Shown: one piece after another, positions 47,936 to 57,009 of the stretch
Numbering within the stretch: position 1 is the stretch's first letter
Layout of the letters: every line of letters starts with the position of its first letter
NCBI GenBank assembly: GCA_965279195.1
Contig: CBDIHP010000046.1
Coordinates: 124,001 to 188,000, forward strand
DNA length: 64,000 bases
Reading direction: 5' to 3'
DNA from: CBDIHP01 sp965279195
GTDB lineage: Bacteria; Planctomycetota; Planctomycetia; Isosphaerales; Isosphaeraceae
The notes under the pieces: generated by a model
The model's database searches: none
Told to the model about the DNA's origin: nothing
The model's input: only the letters and a program-made list of their open reading frames with translations
Position numbers and translations under genes: made by a program

Positions 47936-50110
47936 TTGAATTTCTCAACCAGAAGGCCGCGGGGCCGCCGCGAGACGAGGTTCGGGTTCGGCTGGGACTC
48001 GCTCGAATCCCGCCAACTCCTGACCATCAATTTCCAGATCGACTACACCTACGACACCAACAACTTCTTCTCGACTTCCGAGCGGCGAAATGCGCTCCAG
48101 GCGGCGGCCAACACGCTCGGGAGCATCCTGAACGACACGCTCCTGGGGATCACTCCCGGCGGCGGCAATACCTGGTCATTGAACTTCGACCACCCGGGGA
48201 ACAATTCGACCGTCACCCTCAACAACCAGACGATCCCGCTGAACACGCTGAGGATCTACGCGGGCGGCCGGAACATCGGCGGGGGGACCATCGGACTCGG
48301 CGGGCCTGGGGGATACAACGCCAGCGGGGACGAGTCCTTCCTCGCCCTGGTCGGGGCACGCGGGCAGGTCGGGGCGCTCAATCAGAATGCCCCTACCGAC
48401 ATCGGCCCCTGGGGCGGCTCGATCACCTTCGACACCGGCACCAACTGGTACTTCGGCCTCGACGCCGCGAATATCGGGAACAGGACCGATTTCTACACCA
48501 CCGCGCTCCATGAACTCACCCACCTGATCGGTTTCGGCACCAGCGGCTCGTGGGAGACCCTGATCTCGGCGGGACGATTCGCCGGCACGGCTGCCACCGC
48601 CCGATTCGGCACGACCGTGTCGATCTCGCCCGACCAGGGCCACTGGCGAGAAGGCACGATGGACGGGAACTACGAGGTCTCGATGGACCCGTCCCAGACC
48701 AACGGCGAACGGAAGCTCATCTCGGGCCTGGATGTTGCCGGGCTGGACGACATCGGCTGGGACATCAAGGTCGGCGCGAACGCCACCGCCGCGACGGCCA
48801 TCAACGCGACGGTGCCGGCCTCGGGGAGTCGGAGCTTCGTCGCGCAGTCGATCGCGACCGTGACCGATGTCAGGGTCTACAGGCTCACGCTGACGGCGGG
48901 GCAGTCGCTGACCGCGAGCGTCACCTCCCTCACCCCCAGCCTCGACACGCTCGTCCGCCTGTTCGACGCGTCGGGTACCGAGATCGCCTCGGCCAACAAC
49001 GCGGCGTCGGGCGTCGACACGCTGACGCGCACGATCGGCCTCGGCGGGACCTACTACCTCGGGGTCTCGTCTTCGACGAATAGCCGCTATCTGCCCGCCG
49101 ACGGCACCAATCAACTGATGGCCGGGGCGACCGGCAGCTTCAACCTGACCATCGGCCTGCCGGGAGGCAATGGCGGGGGGGCGACGGGCGACACCGTCGG
49201 GGTCTTCAACCCCGCCAACGCGGGCGTCTACCTCCGCAACGCGAACAGCCCGGGCACGCCCGACATCGCACCGTTTGTTTTCGGCAACGGCAGTTTCAAG
49301 GCGATCGTCGGCGACTGGAACGGGGATAGCATCGACACCGTCGGCGTCTTCAACCCGGCGAACGCGGTCTTCTACCTCCGCAACGCGAACTCGTCGGGCA
49401 GCCCGGACATCGCCCCGTTCCAGTTCGGCGCGACGAACTGGATCCCGATCGCGGGCGATTGGGACGGCGACGGCACGACCACCATCGGGGTCTACAACCC
49501 GGCGACCTCCGTCTTCTACCTCCGGAACACGAACTCGTCCGGCGGGGTGGACTATGCCCCGATCCAGTTCGGGGCCCCCGGCTTCCTGCCGGTCGTGGGC
49601 GACTGGGATGGCAACGGCACCTCCACGATCGGCGTGTATAACCCGGCCAATTCGGCCTTCTACCTCAGGAATTCAAATTCACCGGGCGCGCCTGACGCCG
49701 GTCTGTTCGGCTTCGGGGCCCCGAACTGGAGGCCGGTCTCCGGCGACTTCGACAACAACGGCACCACCACGATCGGCGTCTACAACCCGACGGCCGGGGC
49801 CTTCTACCTGAGGAACTCCAACTCGTCGGGGGCGCCGGACGCGGGGCAGTTCGCCTACGGCGGGGCGAACTGGCAGCCCCTGTTCGGGCGATTCGCCGCC
49901 TCCGGCACGTCATCCGCCCGCGCGGTCACCTCCGCCGCCTCCCCTGCGGTGTCCTCGCTGAGCGACAATGCCGGGCTGTTTGCCCTGGAGACCAACCCGG
50001 CCTTGAAGCTGACGTCCAGGAAGGCGAGCCGGGTCAGCGAACAATCGGTCTCCGAACTCGCCCGCGACCTCCTGAAGGACCTGGCGACCCCGGCTCACCA
50101 GAGCGTGTAG
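47936..50110 (+). CDS. Secreted zinc metalloprotease with LESRxLL N-terminus and propeller-like repeats
   Basis: A 724-residue protein if started at the TTG 9 nt after GGAGG (47922-47926); a TTG at 47831 is the longer alternative. SLESRQLL near the N-terminus is a LEPR-XLL-type signature. A metalloprotease domain follows, with HELTHLIGFG at about residue 192 (HExxH zinc motif) and GLDDIGWDI near its end. The third ligand at the metzincin position is absent (Thr), so GHW at about 239 may replace it. A PPC-like beta domain follows, then five 48-residue repeats (VGVFNPANAxFYLRNxNS...GDWNGD) of integrin/VCBS type at 49190-49905. The C-terminus overlaps the SDR gene by 16 nt. Confidence 0.82.
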   Translation: MNFSTRRPRGRRETRFGFGWDSLESRQLLTINFQIDYTYDTNNFFSTSERRNALQAAANTLGSILNDTLLGITPGGGNTWSLNFDHPGNNSTVTLNNQTIPLNTLRIYAGGRNIGGGTIGLGGPGGYNASGDESFLALVGARGQVGALNQNAPTDIGPWGGSITFDTGTNWYFGLDAANIGNRTDFYTTALHELTHLIGFGTSGSWETLISAGRFAGTAATARFGTTVSISPDQGHWREGTMDGNYEVSMDPSQTNGERKLISGLDVAGLDDIGWDIKVGANATAATAINATVPASGSRSFVAQSIATVTDVRVYRLTLTAGQSLTASVTSLTPSLDTLVRLFDASGTEIASANNAASGVDTLTRTIGLGGTYYLGVSSSTNSRYLPADGTNQLMAGATGSFNLTIGLPGGNGGGATGDTVGVFNPANAGVYLRNANSPGTPDIAPFVFGNGSFKAIVGDWNGDSIDTVGVFNPANAVFYLRNANSSGSPDIAPFQFGATNWIPIAGDWDGDGTTTIGVYNPATSVFYLRNTNSSGGVDYAPIQFGAPGFLPVVGDWDGNGTSTIGVYNPANSAFYLRNSNSPGAPDAGLFGFGAPNWRPVSGDFDNNGTTTIGVYNPTAGAFYLRNSNSSGAPDAGQFAYGGANWQPLFGRFAASGTSSARAVTSAASPAVSSLSDNAGLFALETNPALKLTSRKASRVSEQSVSELARDLLKDLATPAHQSV

Positions 50111-50877
50111 CCGCCGTCGATGACGAGCGTGGCGCCGGTCATGTAGGACGATGCCTCGCTGGCCAGGAATACGGCCAGCGGGGCGAGCTCCTCGGGTTCG
50201 CCGAGCCGGCCCATCGGGATCATCGACTCGAACGTGTCCTTCAGCTCCGGGCGGTCCTGGAACCATTTGCGGTTCGGGTCGGTCAGGAAGCCGCCGGGGG
50301 CGATGGCGTTCACGTTCACCCCGCGCGTGGCCCAGTCGGCGGCCAGGGCCCGGGTGAACGAGAGCAGGGCGGCCTTCGAGGTCTCGTAGCTCCGGCCGGC
50401 GATGCCGCGGTTGGCGATCAGTCCCGAGATCGAGGCGACGTTGATGATCCGCCCCCAGCCGCGCGGGAGCATCGACCCGCCTACCACCTTCGACCAGACG
50501 AACGCACTCGTCAGGTTCAGGTCGATGATCCGCTGCCAGTCGGCCAGTTCGAGCGACTCGGTGGGGATGTCGATCCGGCGCCCGCCGACGTTGTTGACGA
50601 GGACGTCGATCGGCCCGTTCTCCTCGACGACCCGGCGCGCGGCCCCCTCGGTGTGATCCGCCGCGCCGACGTCGGCGACGACGAGTTCGACCTTCCGGCC
50701 CGTGTCGGCCAGGCTTTCCTTCGCGGAGTCCAGGCTCGCCTTCTCGCGGCCGACGAGCACGAGGTCGGCCCCGGCCTCGGCCAGGCCCCGGGCCATCGCC
50801 AGCCCGAGCCCCCGGCTGCCCCCGGTGATGCAGGCGCGCCGACCGTCGAGGCGGAATCGATCGAGGACGGATTTCAT
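50095..50877 (-). CDS. Short-chain dehydrogenase/reductase (SDR)
   Basis: A 260-residue classical SDR oxidoreductase. The cofactor loop is TGGSRGLG at about residue 18, followed by the structural motif VNNVGG at about 94. The active site comprises NVASISG (Ser) and SYETSKAAL (YxxxK) at about 145-165. C-terminal FLASEASSYMTGATLVIDGGYT is typical of family members such as gluconate 5-dehydrogenase or FabG-like enzymes. Asp/Arg residues after the cofactor loop suggest NADP or NAD, not resolved here. The start overlaps the stop of the upstream gene by ATGA, so the two are coupled. Confidence 0.92.
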   Translation of the reverse strand: MKSVLDRFRLDGRRACITGGSRGLGLAMARGLAEAGADLVLVGREKASLDSAKESLADTGRKVELVVADVGAADHTEGAARRVVEENGPIDVLVNNVGGRRIDIPTESLELADWQRIIDLNLTSAFVWSKVVGGSMLPRGWGRIINVASISGLIANRGIAGRSYETSKAALLSFTRALAADWATRGVNVNAIAPGGFLTDPNRKWFQDRPELKDTFESMIPMGRLGEPEELAPLAVFLASEASSYMTGATLVIDGGYTLW

Positions 50878-51602
50878 GTCAATGGTTCCAGGGTGGTGAT
50901 GGACGGCGTCACCGCCGCGCGGCCGGCGGGGTCGAAGACCGGCCGGGCATAGAGCCGGCGGTGCCCGAGCTTGCCCATGTCGGATGCCGCGCCGGCGTGC
51001 CGCAGGCAGTACGCCACCTTCTGGGCGAGGTCGGCCGAGCAGTCCAGGTGGGTCGCGAGGTCGGCCGTCGTGAACGCCGAGCCGGGCGCGATCCGCGCGT
51101 CCGGGTCGAGCCAGTCCCAGAAATCCGACGGGGCCGCGATGGTCCGCGTCTCCAGGACCTCGATCAGCGAGCGGTCGACGACCGCGTGTCCTGGCCAACG
51201 CCGGCGCTTGACGCGAACCTCCTCGACCTCGATCCCCATCAACTCGACCCGCAGGTTCTCGCGCGTAAGGATGGATGCGATCGAGACCAGGTCGGAGAAG
51301 CCGGCGATCAGGCGGCCCCTGTACGGGCTCTTGCGGGCGGGCGGGGCATCGGCATTTCCGCGTCGGGCCTTCCAGGAGATCCGTTTCGCGAGCACCACGG
51401 GCTTGATGACGCGGACGCGTTCGGATTCGAGCAGTCGGGCGAGTTTGGGTCGGATCGCGGCGAGCGTGCCGTTCTGGATCTCGACCAGCTCGCCGTCGGC
51501 GGCCACGGCGTCGATGCGGTAGCCGAGGACGCGGACCTCCTCGCGACCGCCGGGGCTGGCGCCGACGGTCGCCTTGAGCTGGCGATGCAGGGTGCTTTCC
51601 AA
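50874..51602 (-). CDS. Hypothetical protein with nuclease-like N-terminus
   Basis: A 242-residue protein I do not recognise. The first 60 residues (ESTLHRQLKA ... YRIDAVAADGELVEIQNGTLAAIRPKLARLL) have the helix/beta/D-E-x-Q layout of a PD-(D/E)xK-type nuclease fold, with Gln in place of the usual Lys. The middle region is mixed alpha/beta. The C-terminal part (FTTADLATHLDCSADLAQKVAYCLRHAG) looks like a winged helix. It is coupled to the SDR gene by a 4-nt overlap and lies 31 nt after pyrE. No function can be assigned. Confidence 0.7.
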   Translation of the reverse strand: MESTLHRQLKATVGASPGGREEVRVLGYRIDAVAADGELVEIQNGTLAAIRPKLARLLESERVRVIKPVVLAKRISWKARRGNADAPPARKSPYRGRLIAGFSDLVSIASILTRENLRVELMGIEVEEVRVKRRRWPGHAVVDRSLIEVLETRTIAAPSDFWDWLDPDARIAPGSAFTTADLATHLDCSADLAQKVAYCLRHAGAASDMGKLGHRRLYARPVFDPAGRAAVTPSITTLEPLT

Positions 51603-51633
51603 GGTGGGCGGGCTCCGTCCCGGTCCGGGCGGT

Positions 51634-52206
51634 TCAGGCGGGCGGGAGCGGCTCGACGCCGAGGTCCCGGATGGTCACGAGGGCCTTGAAGTCCAGACCC
51701 TTGGCGGCGAAGGCCGCGGCGGCGCCTTCGAGGCGGTCGAGCACGGTGACGATCCGCGCGACCTTGCAGCCCATCGCCTCGACGGCGGCGACGGCCTGGA
51801 GCGCCGAGCCGCCGGTGGTGGTGACGTCCTCGACGACCACGACGCTCATCCCGGCCGCGATCGGCCCCTCGACCAGCTTGCCGGTGCCGTGGCCCTTGGC
51901 CTCCTTGCGGACGAGGAAGCCGAGCAGCTCGGGCCGGCCCCGGAGCCCGGCGAGTCCGAGGGTCGCGCCGACGATCGGGTCGGCGCCCATGGTCAGCCCC
52001 CCGACGGCGGCGACTTCGGGGAGGTCGGAAATCGCCTCCAGGACACCGGTTCCGATCACCGCGGCCCCCTCGGCGGCGAGGGTGACGGTCCGGCCGTCGA
52101 CGTAGTAATGCGACGAGCGGCCGCTGGCGAGCGTGAAGCTGCCGGTGCGGAGGGCATCCCGCTTGAGGAGCTGGATGAGGCGCTGCTGGATCACTTCCTC
52201 GGTCAT
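51634..52206 (-). CDS. pyrE: Orotate phosphoribosyltransferase
   Basis: Catalyses orotate plus PRPP to OMP in pyrimidine synthesis. The 190-residue product has the normal length. The N-terminal segment contains GSFTLASGRSSHYYVDGR, the OMP-binding segment of the family. RKEAKGHGTGKLVEGP at about residue 100 is the catalytic flexible loop with its lysines, and VVVVEDVTTTGGS at about 123 is the PRPP-binding motif. The start is the ATG at 52206, since the upstream 24 codons do not look native. It is the first gene of a pyrE-unknown-SDR unit. Confidence 0.93.
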   Translation of the reverse strand: MTEEVIQQRLIQLLKRDALRTGSFTLASGRSSHYYVDGRTVTLAAEGAAVIGTGVLEAISDLPEVAAVGGLTMGADPIVGATLGLAGLRGRPELLGFLVRKEAKGHGTGKLVEGPIAAGMSVVVVEDVTTTGGSALQAVAAVEAMGCKVARIVTVLDRLEGAAAAFAAKGLDFKALVTIRDLGVEPLPPA

Positions 52207-52306
52207 GACGTGGGGCCCCCGCAATCGGGGCCCTGCCGGACATCCGCCGGCGCCTGAGGTCCCCGTCCTGGGCGACACCCTACCAGACCCACCGACGCGG
52301 GATCAA

Positions 52307-54871
52307 TCACCGCTCGACTTGAGCGACCGGGGTGGAAACACTCGAATCGAATCCGATCCCGTTCGCATCCGCCCAGGATCGGACCTGCCGGCAGAAGGCA
52401 TCAAGGCGGGTGTCGGGCAATGAGGGATCATTGCGAAGCGAGGGGGTGATCTGGAGCGTCTTCTCGATCCCGGCGATCAGCTCGCGGACAAGCTGGGCCG
52501 CCGAGTCGCGACGCCCCTCGAAGAGGTCGAGTCTCGCCTGCGCGAACGTCACTTGGCCCAGGAACAGTTGGTTCCAGAGCACGAATTGCCCATCGTGCGA
52601 GTCGAGATACTTCTCATATCGGCGGGCTTCGGTCGTGGCCGATGCGATCGCCGTGGAGACGTCCTTGGGCGCGGATCTCCGATCTTCGAGCGCGACGGCG
52701 CGTTCGAGGGCTTCCTCCGCGATCAGCCGGAGCCGTGCCTGATAGAAGCCCATCATTCGTCTGAGAAATCCTCCCCGACGCAGATGGATCGGTTGCAGCT
52801 TCTCTTCGAAATTGATCCCCAGTTCGATCAACGGCCGTAGGTAGTCGCGCGGCGTACTCAGAAGCTCGGCGACCTGGATCGCCGACTGGATCGCCTGCGG
52901 ATCGTCCGGGCGAAGTGCGATGGCCTTCTCATAGGATTTGAGGGCGGTCTCCAGGTCCTCCCGATCCTGAGGGGTGTAGGCGTAGGCATGGCCGCGATAG
53001 TACCAGGCCTGCGAGTCGTCGGGCCTCCGGGCCACCACCGCGTCGAACGCCTTCTGGGCGTCGAACTGGTGAGAGGCAGTGTTGAAATTCGCAATGGCGC
53101 GTTCCGTTTTCCCGGATTGCCTATCGATCAGCGCGCGTAGAAGTGTCGGCCAGGCGTTGTCGTTCCCGGCGAAGCTGCGGTGGGCCTCGATTGCCTTGAG
53201 GCGGAAGTCGGCCGATTCGGCGCCCTCCAGCCAGTAAGCCTCCCAGGCATCCTGGAATTCCGGCAGGGATCCGACTCCTGCGGTCGGCCCGAGCGGGCGG
53301 ATTCCGACTGACCGATCGGAGCCGGCTGGCCGCCCGTCCTCCGCGCGGTTCCGGGCCGGATTCGCGGCCACCAGCCCGGCGGCCAGGCAGACGAGGATGG
53401 AGGTCGCCGCCAATCCGGTGGCGTGCTTGACGACCCAGTTGCCGACCAACTCTTTCTGTGAGGTGTACGGGACGTATTTGAGCGGCCTGCGCTGGAGGTA
53501 ACGCCGCAGGTCCTCGGCGAGTTGCTCGCCGGAGTCATACCGGGCCGCAGGGTCGAATTCCAGGCATTTTCCGATGATCGATGCGAGCGAGGGGCGGACC
53601 TTCGGGTTGATCGACCGGATCGGCGTGGGCGGGCGCATCTGCCGGTCGCGGATCCCGAGGATGGTCCTGGCGAGCGAGACCCCCTGATCGGGGCCGTCGG
53701 GGGCCATCCCGGTGACCAGCTCGCGCATCACGAGCCCGAGGGCGTAGATGTCAGCCTGCCGGCCGACCGATCCCCAGCGATCGGGGTTGAGGAACGCCTC
53801 GAGCTGCTCCGGCGCCATGTAGGGGAGGGTGCCGCCGCGGAGCGCGGCCTCGGCCTCGGTCGCCGCGTTCGGGTCGTGGGCGAGGTTGAAGTCGAGGAGC
53901 TGCGGGCCCTCGCGATAGGTCAGGAGGATGTTCGCCGGTTTGACGTCGCGGTGGAGGATCTTCCTGTCATGCGCGTGGGCCAGCGCGTTGGCCAGCGAGA
54001 GGGCCATCCAGGCGACGGCATCGGGGTAGGACCCGCGGAGGGGGAAGTCGGCCCAGCCGGGCCGCTCGCCGCCGCGGCGGGACGACTCTGTGCCGTGACC
54101 TTCGGGCACGAGGGCGTCGTGGAAGGCGCGGGCCGATCGGGGCAGGCCTTTCGGCCCCTCGTGGCGGATGACCTGGTCGAGGGTCGCGCCCGGGCGGTAG
54201 GGCATGCACAGCCCGCGCAGGCCGCTCTCCTCGTGCACGACCACGGAGTGCACCGGGACGATGTTGGCGTGGTCGAGCTTGCCGAGGATCGACGGCTCGT
54301 GGCCCCGGTTCGCCGAGACCTTCAGGGCGACCTTCCTGCCCCCGACCTGATCCTCCTCGGCGAGGAAGACCCGGGCCGCGCCCCCCTGGCCGAGGATCGA
54401 GCGGAGCGTGAACCCCTGGAATCGCTCGCCGAGCTTGGGATAATCCAGCGGGGGAGGTTGAGGCCCGGCGGAGACCCGGCTGAGGACCTGGTGGTACGCG
54501 AGTTGCGACGCGAGCGATTCCTTCCAGTCCCCGTAACGGCGGCAGAATTCGGAGGGGTCGGGCGCCTCGCCGTATTCCTCCAGGAGGCAGTACTCCTCGT
54601 AGACCAGGCTCAGGACGAGGTCCGGCGACTCCCCCAGCGCGGGGTATCGTTCGAGATACTCATGGATCTCCGGGCGGTCTCCCTCCTCGAACCGAAGCGC
54701 GAGGTCGAGCTTGACCAGGGCCACCAGCGTGACGGAGTCGGTCCCGCTCTCCACCTGCGAGAGGCGACCGGGTTCGCCCGGTCCGAACTCCGGGGCGAAG
54801 GCCGTTCGGGCGGCGAACGCGTGAGAGATCCGCCCGGGGGACGCCGATGTCCGCGGGGATCGGTGACGCAT
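52307..54871 (-). CDS. Membrane Ser/Thr protein kinase with TPR region, paired with an ECF sigma factor
   Basis: An 854-residue kinase. An N-terminal region common in planctomycete kinases (EIHEYLERYPALG, LVYEEYCLLEEYGE) precedes the Hanks-type domain (about 155-460). It contains Gly loop GQGGAARVF, VALKVS Lys, HRDVKPANIL catalytic loop and LDFNLA, where DFG is DFN. The activation segment ends GGTLPYMAPEQL. A membrane helix is at about 480-500 (GLAATSILVCLAAGLVAAN), followed by TPR-like repeats (AWYYRGHAYAYTPQ, ALKSYEKAIALRPDD). The start overlaps the sigma gene stop by one base. Such sigma/kinase pairs regulate gene expression by phosphorylating the sigma factor. Confidence 0.88.
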   Translation of the reverse strand: MRHRSPRTSASPGRISHAFAARTAFAPEFGPGEPGRLSQVESGTDSVTLVALVKLDLALRFEEGDRPEIHEYLERYPALGESPDLVLSLVYEEYCLLEEYGEAPDPSEFCRRYGDWKESLASQLAYHQVLSRVSAGPQPPPLDYPKLGERFQGFTLRSILGQGGAARVFLAEEDQVGGRKVALKVSANRGHEPSILGKLDHANIVPVHSVVVHEESGLRGLCMPYRPGATLDQVIRHEGPKGLPRSARAFHDALVPEGHGTESSRRGGERPGWADFPLRGSYPDAVAWMALSLANALAHAHDRKILHRDVKPANILLTYREGPQLLDFNLAHDPNAATEAEAALRGGTLPYMAPEQLEAFLNPDRWGSVGRQADIYALGLVMRELVTGMAPDGPDQGVSLARTILGIRDRQMRPPTPIRSINPKVRPSLASIIGKCLEFDPAARYDSGEQLAEDLRRYLQRRPLKYVPYTSQKELVGNWVVKHATGLAATSILVCLAAGLVAANPARNRAEDGRPAGSDRSVGIRPLGPTAGVGSLPEFQDAWEAYWLEGAESADFRLKAIEAHRSFAGNDNAWPTLLRALIDRQSGKTERAIANFNTASHQFDAQKAFDAVVARRPDDSQAWYYRGHAYAYTPQDREDLETALKSYEKAIALRPDDPQAIQSAIQVAELLSTPRDYLRPLIELGINFEEKLQPIHLRRGGFLRRMMGFYQARLRLIAEEALERAVALEDRRSAPKDVSTAIASATTEARRYEKYLDSHDGQFVLWNQLFLGQVTFAQARLDLFEGRRDSAAQLVRELIAGIEKTLQITPSLRNDPSLPDTRLDAFCRQVRSWADANGIGFDSSVSTPVAQVER

Positions 54872-55473
54872 CACTCCTCGCCTCCCTTCCGCTCTCGGGA
54901 GACTTCGCGGAACGCGAAGGCGCCCCGGAGTCGTTCGAGGAAGCGTTGGACCTTCCGCTCGTTCCAGCCGACGAGCCGGGCGACCTCGGGGGTCGTGTGG
55001 CCCTTGAGCCGGAGTTCGATGACCTGCCGCTCGACGCCGTCGACGCCGGCCAGGAGATTCTTCTCCCCCTCGACCGCGACGGCGACCTGGCTCGGCGTGG
55101 GCTGGTTGCCCGCGAGGAGCTGCTCGGCGTCGGAGGGTTGCAGGGGGCGGTTGCGCTCGTCGTCGCGCCTCTGGGCCCGGATCCGGCGGTGCCCGTCGAT
55201 CAGCTTCTGCTCGGCCGCCTTGACGAGGAAGCCCTTGAGCCCTTCGATGTTCGAGAAGTCGAATCGCTCGAACTTCTCGGCCAGGCTCTTCATCACCGAA
55301 TTGGCGATGTCCGTGGAATCGTAGTATCGCCGCATCTGCCGGTTGAGGCGATGTCGGACGACCCGGACGATCTTTGGGTAGCAATCATCGAAGAGCGCCT
55401 GCCAGGCCTCCTGATCGCCCTTGCGGGCGCGATCGAGGAGGTCGGCGTCGAGCGGCTCGGGCTGCGCACTCAT
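54871..55473 (-). CDS. ECF-type RNA polymerase sigma factor, paired with the kinase
   Basis: A 200-residue extracytoplasmic-function sigma factor. Region 2 (about 30-100) includes YYDSTDIANSVMKSLAEKFERF and GFLVKAAEQKLIDGHRRIRAQRR. Region 4 (about 145-190) includes VERQVIELRLKGHTTPEVARLVGW and RKVQRFLERLR. No anti-sigma gene is nearby; instead the kinase gene follows with a one-base overlap (TGATG). This fits the planctomycete sigma groups controlled by a linked Ser/Thr kinase. The ATG lies 8 nt after GGGAGG. Confidence 0.9.
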   Translation of the reverse strand: MSAQPEPLDADLLDRARKGDQEAWQALFDDCYPKIVRVVRHRLNRQMRRYYDSTDIANSVMKSLAEKFERFDFSNIEGLKGFLVKAAEQKLIDGHRRIRAQRRDDERNRPLQPSDAEQLLAGNQPTPSQVAVAVEGEKNLLAGVDGVERQVIELRLKGHTTPEVARLVGWNERKVQRFLERLRGAFAFREVSRERKGGEE

Positions 55474-55727
55474 GGAAAAGGCCTCCCACTCCGAACGGTG
55501 GGACGGTTCCAGGGTCGTCAGCCAAGCACCGCGGCGGCGAGCACTCCCGTCGCCGGCCGCGGACCGACGGCCCTTCCCCTCACGACCGATTGTAGCGAGA
55601 AGGGGAGGGCCGCAATAGCCGCATAGGCCGCATTTTCCGATCGTAGGCGCGGAGTTTCCCCGAGCCCCCGCGATGTTGCGGGCGGGCATCCGAGGCGGGG
55701 TCCGGCGTTAACACTCTTGGCGGAGCG

Positions 55728-55937
55728 TCAGGGGGTGCCGTTGCCGGTCGACCCCGGGGGCAGGGGGGAATCGCTGATGCCGGTGGTCGGGGCGGTCGGC
55801 GGCGTGTCGAGGGAGGGTTCCGGTGGCGGCATCGGGTTGGGTTCCGTGGTCCCCGTGCCCCCGACGATGTCGGTCGGCATGATGCGGATTGAGAGGCCTT
55901 CCACCGAGGGCACGAAACTGCGGCGATTGCGGCGCAT
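55728..55937 (-). CDS. Small Pro/Thr-rich protein with basic N-terminus
   Basis: A 69-residue possible protein, short of most gene finders' comfort. The ATG is preceded by GGAG (8 nt). The N-terminus is MRRNRRSFVPSVEGLSIRIMP, followed by a Pro/Thr/Gly-rich tail. The basic start plus VPSVEGLSIRI resembles the opening of planctomycete LEPR-XLL-type exported proteins but lacks their long body. No membrane helix is seen. I am unsure it is a real gene; a conserved homologue would decide. Confidence 0.5.
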   Translation of the reverse strand: MRRNRRSFVPSVEGLSIRIMPTDIVGGTGTTEPNPMPPPEPSLDTPPTAPTTGISDSPLPPGSTGNGTP

Positions 55938-56265
55938 GGGGTGGCTCCGATCCGGACGGGAGGTCCGGTTGAAATTTGGACGAACGAATTCGGATTGGGT
56001 TTCGGGCGAGAACGGACGTCGTGGGGGGGACGGCGTCGGTCGGACTCGCCCAGGTGACGTGCGAGAGGACGAGACCCCGCGCGGGCTAATGCTCGCGCGG
56101 AGAGGAATCGTAATTCTCCATCGGCGGCGCGCACGGCGGCCCATCGGCCGAAAGTCGTCCGCCCGGAGTCCAGCGGCGAAACAACCGCCAAGCGAGATCT
56201 ATCTCGCCCAGTTTGACTGTCTTACGAGGCGGGGACGTGCATCCAGCCCCCGCCGGGGCCTCTGA
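55938..56265. other. Non-coding gap with one GC-rich hairpin
   Basis: A 328-nt gap between two minus-strand genes. A 7-bp stem CCGCGCG (56077-56083) and CGCGCGG (56094-56100) with a 10-nt loop could terminate the upstream gene. Nothing else is recognised. Confidence 0.45.
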
Positions 56266-56868
56266 TCAATTGGAACTGAAGCAGAACGTCCCCCACGACT
56301 CCATCCTCGTTCTCGAGGCGTTCGGCAGGGGATATTCCTCGGCCGGTAACCAGCGGCGAGAGGCGATGTGGTATAGCGGGCAAGCCCGGTGCTGCGCCTC
56401 GGCGTCCTCGCGGAGGGCCTCCATGAGATCATACCGGCCCGCGCGATAGGCGACGATAAAAAGGCCGAGCGGGGAGATCGCATACGTGTCCGGATCCAGG
56501 GCCGCCTCCAGGGGCGTCCCCCCCTCAACCCGCCGCTCGACGCGTCGGACCTCGGCCGCGAGTTCGCGACGCAGCCCGCGGACCATGCTCCGGATCATCC
56601 GGCTGTATCGCTCCATCGCGAATTCGCCGGCCAGGTCCTGCCAGGGGTCGAATGCCCCCCGGGGCCCGAGCGTCTGCACGGTCACGAATAGCTCGGGGTC
56701 GACCGGGACATCCGGGTCGACCAGATTCAGCATCAAGAGGCCTGTCGCGGCCGTACGCCAGACGCCATCGACCGACTCCACCTCGCGGCGGGCGGCGGGA
56801 CGCTTCCGCAGGTACAGTGACTCGATCCGTTCCGCGGTCACATCGATCTGGCGTTGTGTCGGGAGCAC
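56266..56868 (-). CDS. Hypothetical protein
   Basis: A 200-residue protein if started at the GTG at 56868, which lies 8 nt after GAGAGG (56877-56882); a longer reading begins at 57138 but lacks a convincing N-terminus. The product is largely helical and soluble, with an Arg-rich middle (MIRSMVRGLRRELAAEVRRVERRV) and a C-terminus containing several aromatic and Cys residues. No signal, membrane helix or known motif is visible, and I do not recognise the family. Confidence 0.6.
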   Translation of the reverse strand: MLPTQRQIDVTAERIESLYLRKRPAARREVESVDGVWRTAATGLLMLNLVDPDVPVDPELFVTVQTLGPRGAFDPWQDLAGEFAMERYSRMIRSMVRGLRRELAAEVRRVERRVEGGTPLEAALDPDTYAISPLGLFIVAYRAGRYDLMEALREDAEAQHRACPLYHIASRRWLPAEEYPLPNASRTRMESWGTFCFSSN

Positions 56869-57009
56869 GGGGACAACCTCTCGGAGTTTCGCGAACCCGG
56901 CGTACCGGGCTGACTTTCGTCCTTCCCGCCTTGCGATGCCTGTTCGCAACGGTTGTGCTCGGAGGACCGTAAACCCCAGGAACGCCCGACAGGAAAATCC
57001 GAAAAACCG

